Source: Solen grandis (lineage: Eukaryota; Mollusca; Bivalvia; Adapedonta; Solenidae). Taken from it: a stretch of 64,000 bases of DNA. The stretch covers positions 7,945,324-8,009,323 of the forward strand of contig CM037783.1 of NCBI GenBank assembly GCA_021229015.1, in the 5' to 3' direction. The notes beneath the pieces were generated by a model. It made no database searches, was not told the origin of the DNA, and saw nothing but the letters and a program-made list of their open reading frames with translations. Shown piece after piece: positions 22,152 through 35,500 of the stretch (within the stretch, counting starts at the first letter, position 1; every line of letters begins with the position of its first letter). The position numbers and the translations under genes were made by a program.

Positions 22152-24571
22152 GTATGTGTACATTGAGGTATAAAGTCACATTATCATGGGCTAGAAATAA
22201 CTTTTTTTTTCTTGTTGTTTTTTTCTTTTTCATTATCTCGTGGCCATTAGATAACTTTTTGTTTTTCGTTTTTCATTATCTCGTGGCCACAAGATAACTT
22301 TTTTTTTCACATGTCCCCTCTGTACTTCCATATTTTTCTTCTTATACAATATATGTTTGAGCGGAGGGTTTTTTGTTTATGTCACCTTTCTGGTTTGACT
22401 TACTGGATTATCCACGCTATATAATCGTATGTCAACTTTTAACTTTCAGGTTCCTCTAACTGTTCTAAGCAAACCTGTTGAAGCGCTTGTTGACTACTTG
22501 ACCAATGACTATGAGGATGAACTATCGAAGGTCCGTGTACTTTACCGCTGGCTCACAAATCAACCGATAGCGCGAATGAAGGTCCTCGAGCAAGAGCCGA
22601 AGAGTTCCGGGTCAGCATTACATCACCTCTGGTTGCTGAAAACAAAAAAGAAGAGATACACGCAACTCTTTAGTCTACTATGCAGGTCTGTGTTAAATAT
22701 CTAAGGATATGCTTTATTTCTGTCTCTCTTTCTTGTTTTTGCTGCAATTGCTTTTGTTCCAGATACAGTGGCCTAGTTGTACTATAATGCTTCATGTGGG
22801 GATATTTTCGATATTTGTGCGTGTCACTACAATGAACTTCGTCATTTTCATTAAAACTTTTCTTCTTTTCAGATTTGCTGAACTTTACTGTGTGACTATT
22901 CATGGGGCCGTAAAAGGTGTCCATTATCAGGTTGGAGACCGTATCGACATGGAGAGGCATTACGGCGAGTGGAATGCTGTGTGCATTGAGGGCGAATGGC
23001 GCTTTGTAGACGCCCTCTGGGGAGCATGTGACGTCACAGATCATGGAGACGGACGTGGACGCTTTACATGTGACGAGCGCTTCTTCCTCACTGATGCTAA
23101 GGATCTCATTTACACGCATTTCGCAGCGTCCGAGCGTTGGCAGCTTTTGGATTCTCCCCGGCACATAGAATCATTCGAAGAGGCTGCTTGCTTGAAAAGC
23201 AGATTTTTTGATCTTGGGATGCAAGTTTTGTCACACCCCTTATGTGAAATTCAATCAGAGGAAGGCGAAGTTGAGATAATATTTGGATTACAACCAAAGA
23301 AAAGTTTGGAGCAGACGTTCAACTGTTACATTTCTCATTTCGATCGCCCTGATACAAAACGTTATCTATCTCGAGGGTCGAATTTCAGTGTTCCAACTTT
23401 CATTCATAACCTGACAGAAAGTTCTGTTTCATTCAAAGTAAGATTCCCAGAGCGAGGTGTTTTCCGACTGGAGATTGTTGGAAAAGAATTGGATACGAGT
23501 TCATCATTCAGAGACCTTGATTGGATCGCCGTTTACAAGGTATTGGTCGAGGAACACACGGACAGAGGCTTTCCAAAGATGGACTCCATTGGCTGGGGAC
23601 CTGGACAAGAGGTCTTGAAAATCGGACTTGCACCGTTTAACTACACAAGCGGAGTTATAGTAGCGAAAAATGTCCAAACAAAAGTAAGATTCAAAATCGT
23701 TGATACAATGTTGGTTCAAGATATGAAATTCTTTTTCAAAATTGCGTCAACATATGACAACGATTACAGTGTAAATTCGGTGAGCGACAAATTTGACGTG
23801 GACCTTAACATTATGACATTTTTCATAGAAGTTCCGCCATTTGGAGAATACACACTGAAAATGTTTGCCCGAAAGGTTCGAGGAAATGTTACCGCGCAGC
23901 AAAGGCGAGAAATCAACATCTGCAATTATCTTTTGATAAGTGACATGCCACAGAGGGAGACGCCACTCGGGATATTGACGGAAAAGACCGAAATTGCAGA
24001 TGACCAGCCCGTGCAGCCTCGCCCAAAGTCTCTTCAAAAGGAACCGGCAGAATCCGTTGTAAGTGCATCAAATGTACTAATGGATTCGAATTCAGCACTG
24101 ACTGAGACCATTCTACACGACTCTCCAGAAGTACCCAAGGCTAAGACGCCGGTAGAAACACTGAAAGATAATCAGCCTCCTGTTAAACAGGAATCGCCAA
24201 AAAAGCTAATCCAGAAGCCGCCATCTCCGATGCCCTCTGCAGCTCCTCCAGGCACACCAGAGCAAACGTTTGTAAGGGTTGATGGTGCACTACAAGAGAT
24301 TCCAGAAATTCCTCTGAATGTAGTCAAGGCTATCGATACTTCCAAACAAACAGCGCCATCACCGGAACCACAAGAACATCAACCATTGAAGGTTGTCTCA
24401 TCGAATCGTGTTGTTCCTTTGAAGAGTGAAGGCGGGAAAGATGACAGTGTTATGTTGGTCCCAGCTCAAGACAAACCAGCTCGGCCGATGACCGGAGTCC
24501 GGAGGGGCAGAACGAGAGATGATACGAAATTTTTTACTGCGCTGGCGCACGTTAGAGGCGAGAAACGTTAA
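21948..24571 (+). CDS. Kyphoscoliosis-peptidase/hillarin-like transglutaminase-fold protein (three exons, N terminus uncertain)
   Basis: Exons 21948-22151, 22450-22685 and 22873-24571 join in frame to 712 codons plus stop. The protein has a linker with DLPPPRAALRSKS, then the KY/hillarin region: KVRVLYRWLT, YTQLFSLLC, WNAVCIEGEWRFVDALWG and DERFFLTDAKDLIYTHF. An immunoglobulin-like middle part and a Pro/Ser/Lys-rich, probably disordered tail (about the last 180 residues) follow. Family members are cytoskeletal proteins of muscle and cell cortex. In active transglutaminase-like enzymes a Cys lies before the helix that carries YxxLF, and a His lies two residues before W-N-A-V. Here those positions read K/R and G, while the Asp (WRFVD) is kept, so it is probably a pseudoenzyme. 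No ATG is visible in the first exon, so upstream exon(s) are missing. Confidence 0.88.
22205..22312. repeat. Two palindromic 'TTATCTCGTGGCCA' units in a KY-gene intron
   Basis: Two tandem copies of an imperfect palindrome, TTATCTCGTGGCCATTAGATAA and a version with CACAAGATAA, are separated by T-rich sequence. Each could fold as a hairpin in the intron between 22152 and 22449. Confidence 0.7.
22450..22685 (+). CDS. KY-like gene, exon with start of the transglutaminase-like domain
   Basis: Acceptor AACTTTCAG at 22441-22449, donor GTCTGTG at 22686; phase 0 in, phase 2 out. It encodes EALVDYLTNDYEDELSKVRV, LYRWLT and, at its end, RYTQLFSLLC, corresponding to the helix that normally carries the catalytic Cys at its N-terminal side. 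Confidence 0.9.
22873..24571 (+). CDS. KY-like gene, last exon
   Basis: Acceptor CTTCTTTTCAG ends at 22872; the phase-2 codon AG|A gives Arg. It runs 566 codons from RFAELYCVTIHGAVKGVHYQ to the stop TAA at 24569-24571. It includes the core WNAV/WRFVD segment, the beta-rich C-terminal region with repeated FRLEIV/YTLKMFARK-type strands, and the low-complexity tail. The open frame extends upstream into the intron; that extension (22709-22872) is intronic. Confidence 0.92.
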
Positions 24572-26358
24572 GAGTAAAATTGATTTTGTTTTATTTTCAT
24601 TTATTATTGCATAACCGCAGCTGTTTTCGTTGAAGTCGCCCATGGGGTAAATTTCCGAGACTACGGATACATGTAACTGTGAAAATGATTACTATTTTTA
24701 GAAATGTGTAGTGAAAGTGTGGGGTATAAAACGTGTATCACGGATATCTGTGAAAATAACTACTTTTTTTAGAAACGTAACTGAAAAAATAATTACTATT
24801 TTTTAGAAATGTGTTGTATTTACGTATAGAGTGGGAAATTAGCCATGTAGACAGATATGAGGTGAATCTAGTGCATGAAGCTCGAGTAAAAAAAACGTGC
24901 ATATCTGTCAAATTTGTTTGATTGGTTTGTTTGATTGTTAGGGTTAAACAGTAATCAGCCATATTTAGATGACATCCTAAATTTGTGGCATTGTGCTTTA
25001 CAAACACATCTTGTTTGAATTCTTAAACAAAACTGGTATTTATCCGTTGTGAATACATGGTGATGCTATCAATATGATATGTTGAAGGTACGGTGAAGGA
25101 GAGGTAGGTGGAGAGATGTTAAAGCAACGCCCACATATTTTTCATACATTTTATCTAAACTACACAGGTCTGGATAAATACATGAGTGCAAAAATGATTC
25201 TGGACTAAAAATCACAAATGAAAATACACTCACAAAAACACAGGTCACCAGTGTTTATTTTCTGGTTTCTTATTATGTTTAATTCAATGCACAACAGTTT
25301 GCTAATTTATGGAAACAATTTCCATTTCCAGAATTAAAACAAACAAACAAACAAACAAAAAACAAGATACTTATTATAGTGGACTCCTTAGTATAGAAAT
25401 ATTTATTTCATCCGTACTGAACTCCGTCTATCCACGTTTCTGTTTCAAGAAAATGGAATAGATAAAAAAAAATTCAAAAATGTAAAACAAACAGTTCAAC
25501 CTTTGTTAGCGGACACCTCTATCAAGCAGTCAACTTGTATTAACGGCTACCGTAATTAGGCAGTTAAGCCAACCTGTAATAAGGGTCACATGTTTGAAGT
25601 AGCCTGTCAGACTTATTCAATTCCAATATTGGTTTGGTTTCACAACCGTTCCCTAATTTACCAATACTTTAGTCCACAGTTGAGAGCATGCTAAGATATT
25701 AATATTTTAACTGACCGCTAAATGCAGGTTAACTGCTTAGTACAGGAGGCCGCTAATGCAGGTTCATCTGTATTACATCATTCATTTAAATTGTTTTCAC
25801 ACATAAGCTGAACATTGAGAAATGCACTATTTACAGAAAGAAATATATTTCGATGGGAAGCCATTTTGGTGGTGCACTATTCCATACAACGCACATGGTT
25901 CTCGTGTGTGATGGATTTCATACAAGATATAATGCAGTCAGTTACCTTTATAAATAAACTTATTGAAAATTAGCACTGAATGAAGTTATTCAATACACAA
26001 ATTATCACTGAATGAAATTATTCAATACACAAATTTCCATCTTTAACACTCTTAAGTACAGAGTAGCATCAGCAAAAAAAAAAAAAAAAAAAAATATCAG
26101 CATTTAAATGATTGTTGAACCAATGATGATCTATGTTTATATTTAATATCTAAGCTGATTAAACACAAATTAACAATATTTATAACGATTGATACCATTC
26201 TTCGAACGTTTAATCCAAGTCAGCGGTCGCAATCTGTTGTACAAACACTTTTTTTTGTTCTTTTTTTTAAGTTTGCTAATTATTTGAAATATTGATCTAA
26301 ATATTTGGACAACTTAATTATTTCAACAATACTGTATTAAAAATGCCCTTTTTCCAAA
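24572..26358. other. Intergenic region between the convergent KY-like and cysteine-rich genes
   Basis: Contains two near-identical stretches around 24740-24810 ('ctgtgaaaataactac', 'ttttagaaa'), a poly(A) run at 26074-26093, and at 25490-25780 a dispersed repeat ('gaccgctaaatgcaggttaa', 'ggccgctaatgcaggttc') also present at 40207-40385 and, inverted, at 59028-59200. No gene recognised. Confidence 0.6.
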
Positions 26359-26561
26359 TCATTTATTCTTTGAGCACTGCTGACCCAAACTAACATCGCA
26401 CACGCACGTAGTTCCATTCTGAACATATCCCTTCTTTTCGTCACATTGACACACTTTTTTGGTGGACGCAGATCCAGTCGCTCTCTCGCACTTCGTTGCA
26501 GGGTAAAATGCGCAGGAACCAGCGGAATTGCACTCACTTCCGAGAGGGATTCCACCGGCAA
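26359..26561 (-). CDS. Cysteine-rich protein, terminal exon
   Basis: Acceptor ACTTTACAG just above 26561; phase 1. It encodes a longer module (GIPLGSECNSAGSCAFYPAT, then KKVCQCDEKKGY, then NGTTCVCDVSLGQQC) and ends SKNK-stop. It carries more Cys than the internal modules and a possible N-glycosylation site, NGT. Confidence 0.85.
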
Positions 26562-29500
26562 CTGTAAAGTAGATTGAAGAATATGATGATGACTAAACCA
26601 TAATATTGTGTACAGAAAGGGTGTACCTCTTCCATGGCATCAGGCGAAAAAAAAAGTTATTTGTTTCCACTAACATCTCCGAAAAAAAAAAACGGGGGGG
26701 GGGGTAGGTTAGCTGAACTTTATTTTTTTTCCATTTACATATTTTTTTTTGTCACAGGAATTGATGAAAAACACCGTTTTGCAGCCGTAATGTCCCGAAT
26801 GCTATGAAAAGAATGTTTAGGGTCGGTACAAAGAAATAGGGTCGCTTGGGTTAGTGGAAACAAGTAATTTTTTATTATGCCTCACGTACCGTGCTTAGAA
26901 TTTTGATCTAGACATCTAACTACAAGATATAATACTTCCCCCTGTCCAGTGAATCCTGCATCAAATTTAAATGATGTTTTGAGTGATTGCATAGGTTGTT
27001 GACTGTTTCGGCAGTGAAAACGTTTCAAGGGTCAACAACCAACGCTAAAAGATTGCAAATTAGCAATGCTGGTCATTGTAACCAATTTATTGTCAGAAGG
27101 ATTGGCAAAGTTATATAAAATTCAATGAGTTTTGGTCGATGCAAAGTACTTTGAATCATTATTTTTTGTGGGATACTAATTTTCGTCGATTTCGTGGAGG
27201 GTTTTTCTCTGATAAAAATACCAAAATGTTTCATTTTTCCGACAAAGCTGTCTAACTTAACCTCATGGATGATGACGTAACACAGTCCCGAATGAGCATT
27301 TTAACGATTTTCATTGGTAGATATTCCTCTACTCACCATTTTTTATTGAGATGATAACTAGCTGAAAAAAATACTTCGTATACACGAAATCTGACTGAAT
27401 TACAATTTCTTTGATAAATATAGAGTTATTTTATATAATAAATCTCTTTGATGTACATGGAGTCCTGTTTCGGGCCGAATGTTTATAAATTCCAGCAGTT
27501 TATTATAAACTGTTTCACTGAAGGACAGCGTACGATGTTTACACATTTGCGGTGGAGGGGACGCTCTTTTACCGAGTTTTTATCTATGCTTGATTTGACT
27601 GCTTTACAGATAATAATTCGTTGATGTACATCATATGACCGTTCTATATTCTCCATTACCTTAATCTATCTAGGTAGTGGTTAATTTCAACTTAGTCATG
27701 GTTATTTCTAAAACAACAGCATTTCTTCCTAATTCAAATGTTACTTAGCGATAGGTATTGAACACGGAATTCAAACCAGGACTGGTGATTACATCATATT
27801 TTATTGTGATAGAAATTATAGATTTCTAGGATAGCTCAAATCTACCGTCCAACGTTAAAGGCCCATTACATCTCATAATAATTAAATTGTCAGGAACAAG
27901 AAAATATTAAATAACACTGACACATTGAAGACTAACGTACAAATAGTACATAAATTGCAAATATCTTCTGTAAAATAACAGTTAAACGCATTGTAAATGT
28001 TGATCAAATTATGCAATTTAGTTTATTTTTGGATGGCAAAAACCTCTCATTGTTTACATTTTGCATTGGGAGTATTCCCGAAGACCGTCTATAATCGGAA
28101 ATAATTTGAATTTGAAAACCGTTATCAATTTATGCACTCGTGACATACGGAAGGTCTATAGAAAACGCCAGAAAATTGACGAAGATATCCGGAATATGCA
28201 ACTTAGTTATTTCTGTAAGCAAATGAATGATTTTAAGTAAAATATTACTTTTTATTTATGCGTTGTAGTAACGTTGTCATCAACGAGTATATAGATTGCA
28301 TATCGTAACAAATTTGTAGCACACACTGCTTTTCTGTCTGAAGAATATACACTTCTCTTGGAAGAATAATTGGCCTTTAATCTTTTAATGAACTCCCTGT
28401 AATGAATCACAGAGAGAGAGAGAGAGAGTCTTGTTTACTATATAAGCGAGGTATTCCATGTTTGACTGATATCTCACTATTTCTGTTTGTTGTTGTTGTA
28501 TTGGGGTTTACCGTTGCTGCGAAAATATTTCAATCATATAGCGACGTCCAGTTAATTACAGGTGGAGGAAGACTCTGTGTACTCGGGGTCTTCCTCCACC
28601 TGTAATTAACTGGACGTCGCTATATGATTGAAATATTTTCGCAGCAACGGTATTGCTTCCTCACATGAAAAATCCGAAGTCCCTACCGGGATTCGAACCC
28701 ACAGCGGTGAGGGGCTGAGAGATTTGTAGTCCATGACTGTAACCGCTCGGCCACGGCGGCCCCATTATTTCTGTTTGTACGTCAATATGTAGGTAGAATA
28801 ATGCCAGAGCGAAGTATGCTTTTTTTTTCAAGATATACCACGGTATGTGATTAAACACTGAAACTAACTATTATTTCCGAAAATAAAATCACAAGCACTA
28901 CCTACAAACAGTTGCCCTATCCCAAACCAACACCGAAATATACAAACCGAGGTACGAGAGTTCTACCATCTCTACCTAACGTGAGATATACAAAAGCACA
29001 TGTACATATGCACATATGTGAACTCCTTGACATTCTCTAGGCGTATCCCCCCCCCACACACACATTGAACGTGTAAATGTAAATAATGCTAACGATGATA
29101 ATGACAATAATAACTAGAACTGCCGCTTAGGGGCTGACTTAAACCCAACGCCCACCCAGGAAAAGGTTGTAGGTTCAATTCCTGCTCATGGCAAACTTAT
29201 ATTGATTACATTTGTGTAAGGATTAATCCAAGCAAGTTTTGTTGGTAACCATCAAGTAGTGTAGAAGGAGCACACTTTAATTGTAATGTAATGTACATGC
29301 GATGCAAACTTGGTCAAAGGAGCATAATTTTAGTAAAAGGGGAGATAACCTAATCTGTTATAGATTACGCACATCTACAATGTGCAATGTTGAATGGAAG
29401 CAAGTTTATCGAAATACATCTAGTAGTTCTGAAGCAGTAGCTGGCAATGTATGACTTGACTATTTGAGTTTACCGTCGCTTCGACAGTATTTCAGTCATA

Positions 29501-32500
29501 TAGCGACGTCCAGCTAATTACAGGTGGAGGAAGGGGGCCGCCGTGGCCGAGCGGTTACAGTCGTGGACTACAAATCTACCCCTACTACCCCTCACCGCTG
29601 TGGATTCGAATCCTGGCAGGGACTTCGGATTTTTCATGTGAGGAAGCCTTCCAGCTGGCTTGCGGTAGGTCGGTGGTTCTACCCGGGTTCCTCTGTGTAC
29701 TCGGGGTCTTCCTCCACCTGTAATTAGCTGGACGTCGCTATATGATTGAAATACTATCGCAGCGACGGTAAACCCCAATACAACAACAACAACAGGTGGA
29801 GGAAGACTCCGACTGCACATAGGCATCCAGGTAGAACCACCGATCTACCGCAAGCCAATTGGAAGGCTTCTTCACATGAAAATCCAAATGACCCTGCCGC
29901 GCTTCGAACCCACGCGGTGAGGGGGCTGGCAATGTAAATGAGCTACCAAAGCATTCAAAGGGGCATAATTTTCAAAAAAGGGGGAAGCAACCCAACCTGT
30001 TATAGATTTCGCTAATCTACAGTGTGTAACAATTAAATCCAGTAGTTACAGAGGAGTAGCCGGCAGATCGTTATAGTAGTAGCTGACAATGTACATGAGC
30101 TACCAAACGGTCAAAGGGGCACAATTTTCCAAAAAGGGGAGATAATCCAACCTGTTATACGCACATCTACACTGTGTAATGATTAAAATCAAAGCAATTT
30201 TCATTTAATTATTTCTAGGAGTTATGGAGGAGTAGCCGGCAGATCGTTTTGTCTACGGACGGACAGACGGACGTACGGACAACCTAATTCCAGGATACCC
30301 CACTAACTTCGTTGCTGGATGGGGGTGGGGGGGTATAATAAAATTATAAAAAGAGGAAAGATAATAACGAAAGTAAACATACTAAGAAATATAAAGGGGT
30401 CATATGTCAAGGAAGTTCATAAAATAAACACACATTAATTCTTTATTCGTTTGCAAATAATTGGTGTTCACTTGCCTTCATCGCAGCCGCCGATTCCATT
30501 GTTTGTATAACCGGGTCTACATTGGCACGTGTCAGTGGTCACGTCACACTCCACCGATACGGTTGGTGTACACGTCTCATCACAGGTACACGCTTCATCC
30601 AGCACACGATCTGTGTACACAATCAATATATATCAACTCAACGACCCTCATAATTTGGCAAGGATTAATGGGTTAATGCAAGTGCCTAACCAGTGACGAA
30701 CTGTAATTTATTGCAGAGAAATTAAGATGCTGTGGAGTAGAAAGTATATTGTAGATTAGTCCTTCGCATATCATAATTCACCTTTAACATTCAATAGACT
30801 GATTTTTAACATTTTTACTTTCAACAGATATGCGAAGTCTTATGGCTTCCCATAGAGGTCCATGTAGCAAAACATTAAATTAAGTATAAGTACCTGTTGA
30901 CAAAATAACTCTCATATATAGAAAACAAACACAAAAACATATTGATTTATCACATTAAAATTTGAAATATTACCATTATAATGTCAAAAAATCCTTTTGT
31001 AATTGACACATCAATTGATATAGTCATTTGTCCACCATCTTGCTGTGTAAGTTAGTGTTATGTAAAATATACGGAATAGCCGAAAATATTTAGACGAAAT
31101 AAATAAAGTCAAATTAACGATGTTGAGTGGGACAATTCTCATTCACTGATATATTATCATCTGTCATATCGCTCACTACACGATATAAATGTTTATAACA
31201 TTCGAATTGTGTATTTTGGACTTTAAACACGATATAGTTTATAAGACAAACTTCATCTACCCAAAATTCGTGTTCCCAGTTTAACCCTCACTGTAAACAT
31301 TTTTTTCGGAACACTCGGTGTTGTTTGTACGTAATGGAGGAAATAAACGCAAAAAAGGAAAGTGAAGTTTTTGATAAGGTATTTCACCCTCTTAATGTCT
31401 ATGCATGACAATTTCCTTAACTAACAGGGAAAATTATTATGTCTGCTATAAGTTTATTGTGTTTTCATAGTGAATTGCCAAAATTATGCCTATGATAAAT
31501 GGAAATGTAGCGCGTTAGAATTCACGCGGAGTTTGCTACATCAGTGTATACGGCGAGCCATAAGACATAGCGTATCAAGGAAATGTCAAAATAGTAAAAT
31601 CGATACGCTATGGCTTATTTATAGGACTAATTGTAGATTAGAGAGTGTATAAAAATCAAAGCGCCAAATGCGCTGAGAGGAAATAACTTTACTTCTAAAC
31701 CCAGTGTTTCAGTAGTGATTGAAACAACAGAGACAAAGTCACAAAGGTCATATAACGACAAAAACTCCACACGCTTTCCTGCAACTATAGTTGCTACAGA
31801 GCCAGTTGAAATCAATCTCTGTTTGTTACATAATACTCAGGAGTAAGTAAGGGTCATGGACCTGATTTCATTCACAAGTTGCATACCTAAGTAGGTCATT
31901 CTCTTTCTTCAGTACTATTTAAACTAATATAAACATTTTTTCTGTTGTCGAGTAAGTGTAGTAATTGAAAAAGGTATTTGATTATTTATAATTCTTGAAT
32001 GTTTGCCTTTCTATTTCAAAATGCTATGGGAGGAACCTAATTCGCCATAATGCAAAATTGCGTGTGTACTATTTTAGGTTAATTACTGACATTGAAGTTT
32101 CTAATTCGGAACGCTACTATTTTCTTTTCACAGGAGTAGTTCATGGGTTGCTGTTTGATTAATAAACGCCACAGATATTTGTTCACCCTTAAAATGGATG
32201 TTTCCAGTGTAAAATAATGGTAAAAGAAAATATGTGAACAAACAATAACACATTAAAAACTGTTACGATTATGTTTAAAACGTTTGTGTAACATATTCCA
32301 CTCGTATTCGTTGGAGCAGAATCGCATTGCATTGCATGGATGCGCACTAGGCGCTGAGAGGTGCAGTTAAATTTGCCGTGGAAATATGCAAATCAGCAAG
32401 GTCAGCAAGGCCTGTTTTTAATTTCCAGCTACTAAAGACGGCTCGCCGCCGTCTAAAAAACGAACGAATAACAGTTGGGGAATAAAGTTTAGTGAAAGGG

Positions 32501-35500
32501 TAACTTACTATTTTTGGCACACTTTCCATCGATAATCGAGTACCCCAACTTGCAGGTACACAAGTTGTTTCCGTTTCCGTTGTTATCTTTGCATTCGGCA
32601 TTGGCATCCTCGCAAATGTTGTCTATCAGCGGGTCACACGTACCATCGAGTGCAATCTCTGGAAAACCAAGAGAGGCATAGAATATATGGAATTCAGAGT
32701 TGAGTGACAACCCGAGGACTTTTCCAGTAAGTAAATATATTCTATAAAGGATTTCATGGGTAAAAATAACTTTCCCCATTATTCCACTTGTATCTTATTG
32801 TTTATGATCCCTTTTCATTAAGGTAAAGTCCCTGTAATGGTCCGCTACATTTACTACGGACTTCATGGCCTTTCACGAAGAAAACCAAGGTATCCTAATA
32901 ATTCATCAGGGTTGGTTAGTTACCTTGGTAGAAGTTAAGTGGTTGAAGACGTAGCGGAACCATTACAGGGACTTTACCTTAAAAGGGCTATTTTATTCCA
33001 TAAAAATGTAACATGTTATGACCTTATTCTTCACACAGCAGTTTCAGCGTGTAGTTGTAATGGGGATGTAATGAGTGCTGAGCGAAATGAATTACCTATC
33101 CACTGGATTTATCTTAATTCTTAATATATTAATCTAGTAATTCTAAATGCAGACAACAACATAAGACTAGCAGATCTTCTTTGTTCATATACAGCACGGA
33201 AATACGTATTTTGCATTCATGACTGGACATTTTTTTAATCATATCACCATTAAATCTAATTACGCATTTCCTAACATAAGTCGTCATCTCCGCCATAAAC
33301 ATGACACTGAGTGATCGGTTTCCAAGTCGTCTGCATGTCATAAAAATACAAAACCGAAAGTTAGTTTCTAGCCTACGAAAGCACAAGAAAATAGCATAAA
33401 TGCTTCATCTTGATTATACGAGTCTCTTTGAAATAAATTGAAAAGAAAAAGTAAATATCCGATACAAGGGTTAGATTTTAGGATACGGACTTCCAAAAGA
33501 AACTTTCAAGACCATCTATACCTTTTTGATACATACGTTAATGTGAAATTATATTCATACATCGCTATTATATTGCAAACATATTCCTTTTTTTCTCAAA
33601 CCCGTTGAATTGTACATATTTGCGTACGTGTGTATACCTTGGTACGCCCTTGGGTTCAAGTATATTTTCTTTTTCTGCTTAAAATATTGCAAGTCATTGT
33701 TGAGATTTAATTACCATAAGTAGTGATGTTAATGGTTCCACTACATTTCGGACTTCATGGCCTCTCACGGAGATAACAATGGTTTCCTAATATTTCATTA
33801 GGATACCCTGGTTATCTTGGTAGAGGTTAAGTGGTCCAAGACATAGCAGAACCATTACAATATCATAACATTAATTCGAGCAAAAAAATCAGACACTCAC
33901 GAGCAGTACACGAGCCGCCACACGAGGATGATCCCTGGTTGTTGACAAATTTGTTTTTACACTTACACTTCTTTTCACAGCCGTCAGTTACACATTCGGC
34001 ATTATTATCTTTGCAACTGTCAGCAGTGCTGCAAGTAGCCCCGTTAGGCACGGCTGAAATTACAAACGAGAGGTTCAAAAGGTATATCTTTTTAAACTGA
34101 ATCTAGACATCTCACGGGCCTTCCAATGAATTAAGACGATATATTTTGTATTAGTTATCGTTTATATTTTGTGGGAAATTCCGGGGGGGGGGGAGCGGGG
34201 GCGCAATAAATTAATGCAATTAACAATATCTACAGTTTGTCTCACACGTCAGACAGCCTTGTCTTTGACCTTGCATTATGGAACCACCCCGGCTGACTGA
34301 CTGTTTCATAAAATATTTTAAGTAAAGTACATTTTAGCCATCAAAACATGACGTAATTAGTAGCCACCGAAACAAGCTCCGCCCATAAAGCTCTTAGATC
34401 ATATAGGCACCATGCAGTCTCTTAATTCCTCCAATTATGAACGAAATACAAACATTCCATTTGTCGATTAATTAGGACAATTCTAAAAGATCTCTCAGTC
34501 GCCGGATTAAGCTATTGCTTACTACAAAACTGTATATAATATTTATTTATTAAACTACTATAAGAAAAATGTTCCAATCATATTTACTGCATATATGAAG
34601 CCTTGCAAGCACGAAATGTGATGTCAACTAAACGCTGGTAATGAGCACAAAAGCCAGACGCTTTTAACAAACTACGTTGCAGTTGTAAATAGCATATGTG
34701 AAAAGGAACACCTTTTTAAAATAATTATTTTGCCATTTTAGACACCAGCTTCGCACCATCATCGTGTCATTGTAAGTTATATATTAGTTATCGTTTATAT
34801 TTTGAATATTATTGAATTTATCGCAAGCGACACGAAGCGAAGCGCTGCGATAAGTCTATAAGATTGAAAATATAAACGATTACATATTTACAGTTTGTCA
34901 CGTTCATCATTCAGCTTCACATCTGACCTCTTGTTATCGAACCAACCCCCGTTTAACCCTTTCCCTCATATAGACTCATTTTGACGCACTCAGTAGGTAC
35001 CACATAAAACCTGATCTGCAGAAAACCACAGTTAAACCTTACCAAATTTTAATTGTAAAATCCTCATTACCAGACCACTGAGGAGCAGCGAACAGCATAA
35101 AACCTGATCAGCCTGCGAGTTACTCGCAGGCTGATCTGGTTTTATGCTGTTCGCATAGGTCTTTTCATGGTTTCCGCTATGAGGGAAAGGCTTAATTGCC
35201 AGTCCATGTGATTGTTCAAAGTCAATATCACTGGGTACATTTTATAAAGCTATGTAATCTGCTGCCGCAACATGCTCCGCCCATTAAGTCCAACGATCAC
35301 GAAGGCACCATACACTCCTATTTTCCTCATATCAAGACCTCACGGATCATTTTATGCAATATTTAAAGTCGGAAATCTGTAAAAGGCATTACAGTTTGTC
35401 CGACTTTATCGTCCAATGAACTGCTTGCATTTCATTCAAAATTTGAAAAATATATTGTATAAAATGATCCGTGATGTCTTGATATGGAAAAATATGAGTG

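Larger units (their letters stand above)
26562..30475 (-). other. Intron of the cysteine-rich gene, rich in mobile elements
   Basis: Holds G/A homopolymers near 26693-26705, repeats at 27247-27700 (homologous to 4567-4760 and, in part, to 49285-49500), the MITE 27855-28380, a palindromic SINE 28510-28766 and a composite element 29108-30343. No exon was recognised in it. Confidence 0.7.

Noticed and set aside
22709..22872. N-terminal hydrophobic extension of the large KY-like frame
   Set aside because: It is intronic: the donor at 22686 and acceptor at 22872 join conserved KY-family sequence in frame.
29518..29937. Small frames on both strands of the SINE cluster
   Set aside because: They follow the SINE sequence and its inverted pieces; SINEs do not encode proteins.
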